Assembly (NCBI RefSeq): GCF_016808095.1
Contig: NC_068977.1
Span: 7,438,479-7,502,478 of the forward strand
DNA: 64,000 bases
DNA from: Vigna angularis
Lineage: Eukaryota > Streptophyta > Magnoliopsida > Fabales > Fabaceae
Direction: 5' to 3'
Positions within the stretch are counted from its first letter, which is position 1. The number at the start of each line of letters is the position of its first letter. Made by a program: the position numbers and the translations under genes. Under the pieces are notes generated by a model. It searched no databases, had not been told where the DNA came from, and saw only the letters and a program-made list of their open reading frames with translations. This document shows, piece by piece, positions 37,341 to 50,400 of the stretch.

Positions 37341-37352
37341 CCTTATATATGG
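37341..37352 (+). promoter_or_regulatory. C(A/T)8G-type CArG element upstream of the MADS gene
   Basis: CCTTATATATGG contains C-TTATATAT-G, the long CArG form bound by several plant MADS proteins. It lies 0.6 kb upstream of the ATG. Function is inference; such words are not rare in AT-rich DNA. Confidence 0.35.
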
Positions 37353-37739
37353 TTGGAAATGATAAGAAAAGATGTTAGAAGTAAAGAATGAATGACATTG
37401 GTGGTATAAAGAAACAGAGCAATTGCAAACATATTTCCATGTTGGCCTCCGCATGTGTGGAAGCTGACCCCACAACCTCGTAAGGTGCTGTCATAATCCG
37501 TGACATAAACGACGTGTCTCTCTCCAACAATCCCTCATCGACAACGCATCGTACCCGATTCTCCTCCTCCAATACAAATTCGACACCGCACTGTACCAAA
37601 CCCAAACCTCGTTCCTCTCTCTTTCACCCCTTTTATTTTTTCCATAATTTTCCATTATCCTTTTACTTTTCTTCACCATTGAAGAAACTATCTTCACTTT
37701 CGAATCGTCTTAGCACACCACAAAAATAGAAAGATACCA

Positions 37740-37960
37740 TGCTATTATATACGCGAATTCCTCACTCACACCACCCACTTTCTCTTCTCCTTTAATCCTT
37801 TTTTTTTCTTCTTTTATCTTCCCTTAGGTATTACACACTCTCTCTCTCTCTCTGCTCTGAACTCACTCTAGGGTTTCCTTATTTGCGTGCTGTTTTCTTT
37901 GTCTATCTATTTTTCTTTCCCTTTTCTTACTTGGTCTTTCTTAATTGGGAAAGTTTGAAG
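37740..37960 (+). promoter_or_regulatory. Probable core promoter and leader of the MADS gene
   Basis: ATTATATACG at 37743-37752 is a possible TATA box. A pyrimidine-rich leader follows, with (CT)8 at 37838-37853 and the frequent plant leader word CTCTAGGGTTTCC at 37866-37878. A GC-richer zone (37430-37620) upstream contains GACGTGTC. Confidence 0.5.
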
Positions 37961-39789
37961 ATGGGAAGAGGAAGGGTTCAGCTGAAGCAGATCGAGAACA
38001 AAATCAGTCGCCAAGTCACCTTCTCCAAAAGGAGAACCGGGCTGCGCAAGAAAGCTCATGAAATCTCTGTGCTCTGTGATGCTCAAGTCGCACTGATTGT
38101 CCTCAATGCCAAAGGGAAACTCTTTGACTATTCGTCTGAATCCAGGTTCGTTATTTAACCGACCACCTTTTCAGTACCACGTTAATTGTTTCTTTCTTCC
38201 TTTTCTCTTCTTTCACTCCTCAGTTCTTCCCCATATTGATTCCTTGTTGGGTTCTTCTATATTCACTATCATGATTCTCTCGCTTGATTATGCATTTGCT
38301 AAATCATATACTTATAAGTATACATACATGAAATTCTGGACTTTGCAAATCTATCTAAATTAACCAGTTATTTGGTTAATTATCTCTTTTTTGTTTGTTC
38401 ATCTTTCCACTTTTTTTCGTTGTCCACCTTGCTTAAAAGTCAACCCCACAAAGAGCATTCACCAAGATTTTAAATTATAATCACACTTACAGTTCATCCC
38501 AGTATCTTTGTTGCTGTACGAAATTATGCAGAAAAATAATGTACACAACCACAATTGTGGTTGTCAAGTTACCAAAAACCTTAACCTTGCATTCAAAATC
38601 AAATTGTAGATTGTTTTTCTAAGCTTTGGTACTCGATTTTTAGCCGGAAAGGGAAATACGAAATATTTAACACGATAGAGCTTTCTAATTTGTTGATCTT
38701 GTGTTTTCATTCTCTTCTGGTCTAATTCTGGTTCTAACCATGGAATGTTTTTTTTCTATTATTATTTTTTTGAATGTGCTTATATTTACTTCAATAAATC
38801 TTACTGGTGAATTTAATATTGAAGACAGTGTATCATTTTCTGGCACAAACAGAAACAGTACTAATAAACCTCTGACTTATATTGGACTTTGAGTATAACG
38901 CTGAGCTCCATCGTTATGAAGTGTATTGATACTTATATATAGTACAATATTTTGTATTGTTTGTTCACTATAAATACGCTGATTTACCACCAAACAAATA
39001 CATTCAGAGTACCCTAGAGCTTTCCGTGCCATTTTGGCTGCTACACTAAGATTTTGTAACCTGATGTTGTTGATTATTTTATATACACTGGTATAAATAT
39101 TATGCAGTATAATATAATAATAGTATGTTGGAAGAGAAGAAAGTGAAAGGAATTGATATTTGTGAGAGGAGTTTGGGATTCATGCACCATTAGTAACATG
39201 GATGTGAAGATTAATTATATTATTTATACATCTTGATTTTATGATATAATCTTTGTCTATCTTCATCATCAGTCTTAAATCACAGTTTTGTCTGTTCCTT
39301 TCTTCCTCATCTTTTCCAAAATACAATTTCATGACTGATAAAAAGGATTCTGTTCTTCTTGTGTTTTAAATATGCATAATGCCTGCAGATTTGAGGCACT
39401 TTTTCTTACACAACCTGGTTCTTTTTCATAAATTTATTAATTTCTAAATAGAAACTAAGCATTGCTCCGGAATCTCCCATATTCCTTTAATTTTTAAATA
39501 TTAAAACAAAAGATAGTACGTTAACTTTTTGATAATTTTCTGTTAATTTTTAGAACCCCAAAAAAATAAACATTGAACTGAATATATGTAGCTTTTACTG
39601 TGTGATATAATTACATTTTTTTTTCCTGAGAATATTAGAGCGGTCAAAGATAGTACAGTTTTGGAATGATATGTTCGTATAGATTTTGTTTTTTCTCTTT
39701 TTAATTTTAAGATTCCATTCACGTATATTAATAGTATTAATCTAAACTGAATATTTTAAAACTTTTAAGAGATGTTTAATCTTCCACCC

Positions 39790-39835
<46 letters not shown>

Positions 39836-42800
39836 CATTTCTCTCTCTGCTCTCTCTATATATTATTTCTCTCTTTGAATACATGTGTAGATTCTCATGA
39901 ATAAACACACATTGTAATCACTAACATTATAGTCATTACCATTTATTTTAACCCTTCTTGTAGTAAAATGTATTTTATTTTTGCTGCAGAATAATTTCAA
40001 TGAAATGGACTAAAATAATGTAGTGAGGGATCAACTGATAAATAATTGAAATTAATGTTTTGTAAAGTCAAACATTAATATACTTTAATTTTAATCACAC
40101 ATTAATTTCATTGGAAAGAATTAAAATAATGTTTTGTAAAGTCAAACTTAAACCAGTGCTATGTAAAGTGAGTAACTAAATTGATCAAAACTCGCAATCT
40201 TAATAATCAAAGTTTTAGTTTAATCAAATGGAAACTGTATTTTGCCTTTCTGATATCTTTCTCTTAAAAGTATTTTTTTTTGAGTTTTATGAAATACAGA
40301 TATCTAGAGTTTGATCCTCAATTCCTTAATTTCAAGCTAATTTTGGTTTACAGATGCCATAAATGTCTATCTGTAATACATGCATCTTTATATATGGCTA
40401 CTCTCTATTCAGTTTTAATTTGGGGTTGGGATGATCTGTGATAAAATGTTGTTGTTATGGATGAACAATTAATATGGGCCAACTTAAAAAATCTGTAGAT
40501 ACAATTTACTAACAAATTACCCATGAGTGTTTGAACAGATATATAGTTCCTTCTTTGCTGAGCATGCACGAGTTATAAAGTTTAAGACATAGTTACAGAC
40601 ACAGGAATGTTGTTTTGGTCATCACGGCATGAAATATTCATCATTATGTTGTTTTATCATTATAACTTTAATGCTAAAACTAAAAATCTGTTCTATGTAC
40701 ACCAATTATATCTGTTGGATTTATCTAGATTTTCATACAAGAGTAGTTTCTTGAAGAGAAATAGTTGTTGTCTCGTGAAAAGGTTGCAGTTCCAAATCTT
40801 GAGAACAGTCTGGGAAGGTCTATATATTCCAATCAATACCCTATTAGGTAGAATTCCATCTCTTGCACTAGGTCCTATGGTGAATACATATGACTGTATA
40901 TGCATACTAGGTTCCTTTTGTGCTTGATGTTTTAAATTTATTTATATTTGTTAAATTTATTGTGTTATTTGTTATTATATTATTATCTAACTATCTATTA
41001 ATATATAATAAGTATATAAAAAGCTTATCTTACATATCATATCAGTTTATAAAATTAAATTAATCTTAAACTTTCCTTCTCAAACAAATTTAAATGTTGT
41101 CCATAAAAAACATAATTAAACAAAAAAGACATACTGTTATATTAAAAAGCCATGAACCAGATTTGTCCAGAAATGTTAATCATCGGTGTTTGAGTCAAGA
41201 ACATGTATAATTATTAAAAAAAACCATCGACAATTAGGGAACCGTGTAAGGCTGTTCTTTAACATTCTTGTTCGATGTTCTTCTTGAAGATTGAAAGTAT
41301 TTATGGCCATGAAGGGCCCTCTCTGACAAGTCAACAGGTTCTGTGCTGCCATATGTTCATGTTTAGGCAAACAATGCATTGTAGTATTCTGAACGATTTT
41401 CTCTCTCAACCACCATCATGCATTAAGAGTTATGCAGAACCCATAGGGTTTTGCTTGAAAAACATTGGACTATGGAGTTCTTCCTCCACAGCATTTAATG
41501 TTGAGGTTCCTCTTTGGATCTGCTGATAAGTATTTAACCTTTGTTGGTTTCTCAGACACTGCATTTGCAGGTGGAGAATCTATGGAGAAATGGATATTGA
41601 GAGAGAGAGAGTTTATTGTTCTGAACACTGCACTTCCATAGGAGCAGGTTCTAGCAATAGAAAAAGCTGACATAATCTTCGTACAATTTTAAGTCTAAAT
41701 AAAAATTCTGTGTATTTACTGATATAAAACGAGTAATGATATATTTTTGTATTTATATATAAAATACCTTGTTAATATCTACATCTCTTTTCAAATTACG
41801 CCAATCACTCTCTACTTTTTTTTTAATAATTTCCCTAAAAAAGGAGAGGAGAAATTAGTTATGCACTATTTTAGTAGGATATTATGTAAGTTATATAAAA
41901 AAAATGTATGATGGCATATGGTAAGAAAAAAATAGTCTTAAAGGTAATATCAGTTATAAGTATTGCATGAATGCATACCCATAGAAGAGATAATTATATA
42001 ATTTATATCATATTTTTTTCTAATACTACGTTGTCTATACATGTTTCTAGCATATTAATTGCTTTATTCCACTTTTATTTTTATTTTCTCTATTTGAATC
42101 TTAACTGTAAAAAAAGTACATGTAAAAAAAGTACATGAATTTTAGTGGATTATTGATATGTTGATAAAAGTGTTAGCAAGAATTAGTGATAGATATCTTC
42201 TGAGCATAATTGTCAATAGATATATCTCTAAATACAAACTTATTTTTTAATCATATTGAAAGTTTTGACTTTGTTGTTTTCTTAAATGCAAATTCATTTA
42301 TTTTTGTCGATCATTTTAAAACTCGTAAGTAACTCCATTTTGGAGATTCTTCTAACCAACTATTGTCTCCTTGTTCAAATGAAGCATGTCAACTAATATC
42401 ATTATCTATCATTTCTTGTATATACATAAATTGATCAATCTCAGATATATATACAAAAGTGCTTAAACAGTATGGGTGATAATTTTCACATGCATTCGAA
42501 TGAACAGTGGGAATTTTCATAAAATGTTCAAATCTTGTAATTTGGGATGAATCCTTTTTGGTATAGGTAAATTTTAACTACATCGTCTTTCAAAATTCTA
42601 GTACATTTGCACTTGATGCATGAACATCTAATCCCTCTATCGAGAGCATAATATTTATATTGTCGTAGCCGTTCGGAAAAACTCTCCAACTCTTAGGACA
42701 AAAGTTTCCTTCAAACATCTCTTACCACTGTAACAACGGTTATACATCTAACTACTATGAATGAGAACTTCAACTATGTTATCAAATTTGAACCACTACT

Positions 42801-45800
42801 TAAAATGACTAATAAGGCATAGTTGACCCCAACATTAAATTTTAAATTTAAAGATTCAATTAATCAAGTTTTGGTCATTGGAGGTCCTACCCAAGGTTGT
42901 TTCTATCATGTTTTAGTTACTAGACTAGATTAATTATTTTGTCTAATGTAGGTTTTGGTTAGTTCTAGAATTAGTTCTAGGGAAGTATAAATACTAGATT
43001 AGGTTAATTAGTTTGTTTGTGCATCTGATGAAGTTTTAGGATTAACAACCTAGCTTTGGAGTTGTCAAACTCATCTTGTAATATTGCCAAGCTCATCCAA
43101 TAATGTTACCGAGTTCATCCAGTAATGTTGTCGAGCTCCTCCTGTTGAGTTACCGAGCTCATCCTCTACAACTGTTGAGCTCATCCTTTGCAACTATTGA
43201 GCTTGGCTTATTCTGTTGTAAAGCTCAGTTGAGCTCAGTCTATTATGCTATCGAGCTCAGCCTGCTAGACTGTTATGCAAAGTTTAAGCCTATGACTATA
43301 TCAAAGTAGTTCTAAATGTGATTTCCTACTTCAACCCTATTTTTCACTAAACAAACCTAAACGATCGTACCTAGTTAACTAATAAGGAAAACTCTTGTTC
43401 TACTTCAACCAACAACCCAAAGCTAGACACCTATTATTCTATAACTCAAGGTTCAATGTATATGGACTTGCCAAACCCCTAAACCTACACCCAAAAATCA
43501 AGTCTTTTCCAATGCAATCACTAACCAATAACCACCTATACACTGCTACCCTAGTCTAACACAAAAATACACAACAAAATTGTCCCATAATACAAAATGG
43601 CTATAAAGGAAAGCTAGGTGATCGTTGATTAAGTTAGTAAAGTTATGTTGATTCACCCAGTGAAGGCTTTCCCATCACAAACTTCATAAGAACATTCACA
43701 AGTGAAAAATAATGGTCATTGCACATCAAAACTTACTTTGATGATCCATCTGATAGCGAACATGACAAAGCCTCTCCACGGCTGGTGCAACAATAACCAT
43801 GACAGGGTACTTTGAAGAGCGGAACAACAGAAAATGTAAAAGACCCTCGACAATAAGCTCATTCAACCCATAAACAAAAAGTTGGCATCGAACGATCATG
43901 GTGGACAATGGCCACATCACGACAGCATCACGATAACTTTACAATGGTCACGACTAGGATAATGTTACGAATTTTCACTAGAACTAGAATTGTGCATATG
44001 AAATTGTGGAAAAAGAAAAATAAATTGAAAAAGAGAATTTAAAATGTCAATTTGTATTCATCAAATAAGTTACCGACAAATTATATTTCGATGGTAAATA
44101 AATCAATAAATTCACATATAATCTTATTGACAAATATATTTGTTGATAAATTAAATAATCACATCTATTAATAAATTCGTCGATAACTAAAATTTAACAA
44201 TGATTATATTCATTAATGACTCAATAAAAATCACTAGTACAACGAAGTGAAACGACAACGGTTGTTTTTGACAATACGCTTCGATTTTCTAACCGAGGTC
44301 TATATTGGCGAGGTAAAAAAGTGGGGGACTTTTGGCCTCGGTTCCAACCGAGGTAATATGCCCAAGGTTTCTACTTCGGTTCTTCTGCACCCGAAGTAGT
44401 AAGGAAGAAAAAAAGGGGTGGTGGAGTTATAACATCGGTTCAACCGAGGTAATAACATGGGCCTATGACAACGGTTCAAGCTAGAACCGATGCCGAAGCC
44501 CTTTATTTGTTTTTTAAATCACATTCTCTTATATGGAATTTTTTAAAATCACTATCGCCGCTAACATCCAACCTGCGTCCACTCTCTTGGTTGCTTCAAT
44601 GTGGAGACCACCACAACCAGACCCAACCGCAAAACAAAATGCACGAGCAAGACCACGAGATAAAAAACCGAACTCGAAACGAAAACCCTAAATCCTCAAA
44701 TCGCAAAATCGGATAACAAGAACAAAAATTCCCAAAACTAAAGAACAATTAAAACCGTAATTTGAAATCTCAAATTGCAAGAAAATTTTGCAATCGTAGA
44801 AACCCCAAATTTCCAAATCGTAATCCAAAACTCTAGTCCCAAAACGCACGAATCAAATTCAAAAAAATCCCAAATCGCTACAAGGTCAGAAACCCTAAAC
44901 TTTGTGCTACCAATCTGTATAAAACAAAAAATGGAAACCACCCAAAGCTCGAGTTAGACGCGACTTCCCTTTGCTGCCACCACAGCGCGAGAAAGAAAGA
45001 TGCGTCTAAGTTGTCGAAGTCGCCTCCATTCCTGCAGAAACGAACCAACACCGAGAAGCGAAAGAGAGTCTTCCCTTCATGCGAAACATAAACCAGAGTT
45101 GGAGAGAAGCGGAGAGAACCCCAAGGGCGAGAGAAAGCAGCGACGCAATTTAAACCTAAACGAAGACACTCTGTCTAAAAATGTCTGTGTTCGCGAAATT
45201 TAAACCTAAACACTTGTTATTACCTCAGTTATTTTTTTAATCGAGACAATAAATTTCTACCGCCTCGAATCTATAAAGAACCGCTACCTAAAGTCTATCA
45301 CAAAAAGAATTCCAGTTAAGTTATTACCTCAGTTATTTTTTTAACCGAAACATATACGTTTGTGATAATTATAAAAATATCACCGCGTCTTTTTATGTTT
45401 CAATTGCGACGAAACCGATGGCCGAGTTAAAATCCTTCTTTTTTTATTAGTGAATATCAGTCAATAAATCGTAAATAATTTTCGTTTTTCTGCAATGTGA
45501 AATGAAAATTTATTCTGTTTGCTTCTCAATTCTTGTCCAGTGAATAATAACTCTTCTAACTTTACTCCTACATGATTTTTTTTTATTGCATACCATTACT
45601 GCTCCAACAGATATTTTTGATGTTGTTGATGAGCCATCATTGTCAGAATTTAATTGCTATAATGATTGTTGTTATGGTTACTTTCACACTTATGTCCCTA
45701 CTTCAATTACTATGAATATGCATATCACATGTTTTCGCCAATGGAACATTATATAAGTTAAAGTGTTTTATAAGCTTGAAATTGATTTTCTTTGTATAAC

Positions 45801-47374
45801 ATAGTTTTCAATACTTCATCATACATTACTTTAAATTTTATCCTGAGTTCATGAAAAAATGGATGAGTTTGGTTGAAAATTTTAATCTATATAGAAATTA
45901 TTAGTTGGACTGTCTCAATAGTTATTTATGAATTGAAATATCAAAGAAATAACATAAATGTAAACATAACTTAAATATTATTCCACAATTATAAAAATAT
46001 TATATCTTACTAAACTATGCTTTGCACAAATTCTTATTAGAAAGTAGCATCATGTTGATTTTAAAATGTTGATTTTAAATAAATGTAGAGTAAAATTAAT
46101 AATAACTCAAAGTGCAATTTTAAAAAAAAACAATAAAACATTATATCCAATAAAAAATTATCGAACTAAATAATTTATAGAATAATCTAAATAAATTACA
46201 CAGTTAAACTTGTTCCTTGAACAGTTGAATTGATAAGTTATATTGGTTGTATTATGGAGTTGAAGAGTATAGGTTAAGAGGATACAAATGGTTTGTTTTT
46301 AATGTGACTGATAATAATGGTCAAGTTAATAATTATATCATGCCTACGTGATGATGATGATGATGAAAATGGTGTCAGAAATAAAAAAAAACGGAATGAA
46401 ATGGAGAAAATGATTTATTTCAGAATATAGGATGGTAACTAAGAGTAAAGTTTAAGAATTTACAGGATTAATTTAAGTTGTACTATAAATATGAAAAACT
46501 ATCCAACATCAAAATTATGATTTTGATTCTAAAAGTACTTAATAATTAAATACAATTTTTAATTTCAATTGGAAATCTAATTTTATATTTAGTATAACAG
46601 CGATTCTACATAGTAAGAAAAACATTCAGCAGAATAATTTATCCTTTTTCTTCACCTTATTTTTTGCCTCATTTATTTTTATTATAATGACATCTCTTAC
46701 ATTCTCTCTATACATGTTTCTCTCTTTCCTATGTAAACCATCCATTCCAAAAAGAGAGTGTACTTTGCTATTTTTCCATTTGGCCATGCCATGTGATCCA
46801 ACAGGACCCTAACAACTATACCTATAATTTGGTAGAAGCACTCACTGTTGCAGAATATTCGGAATAATCCTTAGTTTCGTAGGTTGAACTCACAGCTTAA
46901 CCAGAGGGTACCCTACTCTAAGTATCCTATAAGATGTTTTTAATAATAATTGAAAACAATGAAGATATACCCAAATAAAGTATGTATAAAATGCAAATAC
47001 GATCACTTTACATATTGCTTTTCTATACAGGTAGTATTATTTTGACATAGGATAAATTTTCAGAGACACTCAACATTCACTATTTTATTTCTTTTATCAC
47101 TTTTTTTACAAATACAAAAAATATTTTTTTAATGATCATAATAGAACAGTGTCACATTTTTATTTCTTACATATATTAGCGTATATTTTGATTTATTTTT
47201 GTAATTTTATAGTGAATAATATACTTCTGAGTATTAATTTTTTTAATGTTTTATTGTTTCTATTGTGACAGTATGGAAAACGTCCTTGAAAGATATGAGA
47301 GACACGCCCACATAGGGCAACTTGTTGAAGATGGTGATGAATCACAGGTACCTCTCGAATCACAGCTTTTTTAA

Positions 47375-47460
<86 letters not shown>

Positions 47461-50400
47461 ATCTATCTATATATATATATAATGCATCGCCAACACTATG
47501 AATATCTGAGCTTTTGTATTTAAATACTTATATTGCTAGTATGTGATTTTTAAACTTCTGTTTTCATATATAATGGAAGTTTTTACATGAATGTGGCGGA
47601 AAGATGCATTTAGTGGTATACGTGAAGCTTATGCGTATTATTTATACAAATTTTGTCACCTTAACATTTCTACGAGTGTTTGATGACAATCAAAATTGTG
47701 TAGTTTTCAAACCGAAATCACACTGTAAAAAAAGAGGCTATTTATAGCGTACAGGCGTAGGATTCTCTTTAGATGTTCACAAGGAACATGCATAGTAGAG
47801 CTAGAACACAGGAAGAGAAAACTTTTGTAATCTAACATCATGTTTAATGTAAACGAGGTTTCATTCTGATATTAGGTAGAGAGACAATATATATGGACAT
47901 GTACACTTTTTTAAATAAAACCATCCAACATAATTGTGGTTTGGAACCCTAGGAGCAAAAAACTAGGTCATGTCTAAAAAGTGACCTATAAACACTCTAA
48001 CACTCTTTTCCTTTAATCAACTGAAGTGTTTTTTTCATAAAAACTGAAACTTTAAAGAGAATATGATTTCAAATGCATTAACTTAATGACATCCAGAATT
48101 GGTTTTGTTAAGCCTCCTCTTTCAAAGTTAGGTGTCATTTGCTAAGTTTCCCTTATAATCATATCAACACATAATGATTAGCAAATTGTGAAGCAAGAGT
48201 GAGAAAGACACTGTAAGAATCTGTGTTGTAGCAGAAAGTGAGAGGGAAAAAGTGTCAGCATGAGAAGCTTGAAGTGACTGTGCAGTTGTAGGGAGAAGCT
48301 ATGCATGGAGAAAAAGAGAAAAGGGAAAATGTTTAACTAATAGGTTGCACAAATGCAGAGAAGGAGAAACAAATCTTTAGCAATCCCTTGTTTTTGGGGT
48401 GCTCAAAACAAGAGTGAAATTGAAAAAAGCCTTTAATCAATTTTTTCAGTAGTTCACTTACAATAAAAAAGAGAAATCACATAATAATTTCTTAGACAAC
48501 AGGTTAAAGAGAGAAGCCATTCAATTTACATGAAATTGATGTAAATTTCTTATAATTAAATTTATTAAAAACAAAATAAATATAAAATAATAATTCAAAA
48601 TTGATAATAAAATTCAGTTAACTTTTTGCTTATATTTTTTAGTTGCTGCAAATATTTTATTAAAAGAGAAAATTTTAAAATAAATGCATACAATTTAACT
48701 CACAATCCTATAACACTTGGGAAATATAAATAAAATTTTTATTTCACTAATATATTCTTGGTGTGTTTTTCTTTTACTAAAATTCATTAATTTATAAAAT
48801 GCGAAGATTGACATCAATTTGTTTTCATATTTCTACCAATACAACTTCCTTCTTTTGTTGCTACTTTTCTAGACCAACTAAAGTTGAGCAACTTCAGTTT
48901 GTAAATAACTACTACCCTTATCAATATCAATATGTTTGCTTGATTCTTATTTTATTAGATATTTCTTAGTATCACTACTTTATCATTATAAGCTATATGT
49001 ATTGACCTCTAGCTATTAGTACAAATGAATTCTAGTTTTGACAACCATCCTTCTAGCTATTTCAATTATTTATCTCTTTTGTTGGCATTACAAGGATTTT
49101 CTTTGTTGAATCCAAATCCTTCATGTCATCTTTTTTTTTTTACAATTGAACCTTCACTTTTTCAATTTCATCAAATTTAAACTTGCTGTTATTAGCAAAT
49201 CATTCACATAAAGTATGTAAATTATATAATAAAGTATGTAAGTTATATAAGTGGATTTATATCTCAAGAATCCAACAAACTTTTCGTACCATTGTCTTAT
49301 AGCAAGAAAAAAACATTTTAGCCACCAACGAAATCGGTTGTTAACATGTCTAGCCATTGAAAATAAATAGTAGCAAAAATCATAGTACCAAAATTGTTGT
49401 CATTAATCGGTCGTAAATATTTAGTCACTTTGAAGTATTAAAGACCAATTTCACAACTGAACATCCAGTTAATAGGAATGAATTTTAATTTCATATAATT
49501 GTTTCTAATTACTCATTCAATCGAAAACAAGCATAGTGGGTGTACCGATGATTGTCGGGTTAGTTATAGATGAAATGGTCAATTGTTAATAAGACGGAGA
49601 AACAAACCACCATCAGGACCAAATGGTTGAGCAGTTTAATTGATCGGTTAATGGTCAAAGCAATTAACTTTAATGCTAGAGAACTTAAAAATAAAATGTA
49701 ATTACTAACAATTGTATTGTAACTAGTCCATGATTAGACTGTTGCTAATCAAAAGTCATCCCAATGTCTATCAATATTTGAGATAAGGATGTAGGTGATT
49801 GCATTTACTTTTAAGTTCAGTTGACTTTGGCATTAGATTACCTCTACATGTTTCGTCAGAACGAGTCAGATGAACTGCTACAAGAGGACTTGGAGTGGAA
49901 GACAACATTTGGACCCTTGGGCGATCTACTGGATGTTGGATTATTTATCTCGACCCTACACTCCGAAACACTGAAATATTTCTTAAGTAGCCATAATGTT
50001 TATGAGCATGATAATATTTAGTATCACAACTGGAACAAGTGTAGTCCACTCTTGTTAAACCCTTTAACAACTAGTTTACCATTATATCTTTTGGTGTCAT
50101 AATCATCCTCCTTCATCTGAAAAACTAATTTGTTGTGAAATGTCCTCTTTTTCACGGTTAGTGTAGGTAGTATCCATGCCTAATTAAGAATCAAAGACTT
50201 CATCTCATCTTTCATAACAAGCTCTTATTTGTTAGTGTCTATAGTCTAACCTATTTCTTCATTTGTTCATCTCGTCTTTCATATAATTAATGCATTATCT
50301 ATTAAGAACATGAGGCCAATATTACCTTCATAATACACGAGTTATAGTTAAAAGATATGGTATGTTGAGTCATTTTTTAATGTTAACTTCCATTGACAAC

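Larger units (their letters stand above)
38146..47271 (+). other. Intron 1 of the MADS gene, 9.1 kb, transposon-rich
   Basis: GTTCGTTATT donor and TATTGTGACAG acceptor. It contains microsatellites, a TNP2 relic, an LTR-like minisatellite segment and CACTA element C. First introns of AP1/FUL/VRN1-type genes are often long and regulatory in known plants; the parts 38146-39780 and 45453-47270 contain no transposon that I recognise and are the best candidates for conserved regulatory DNA. Confidence 0.85.
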
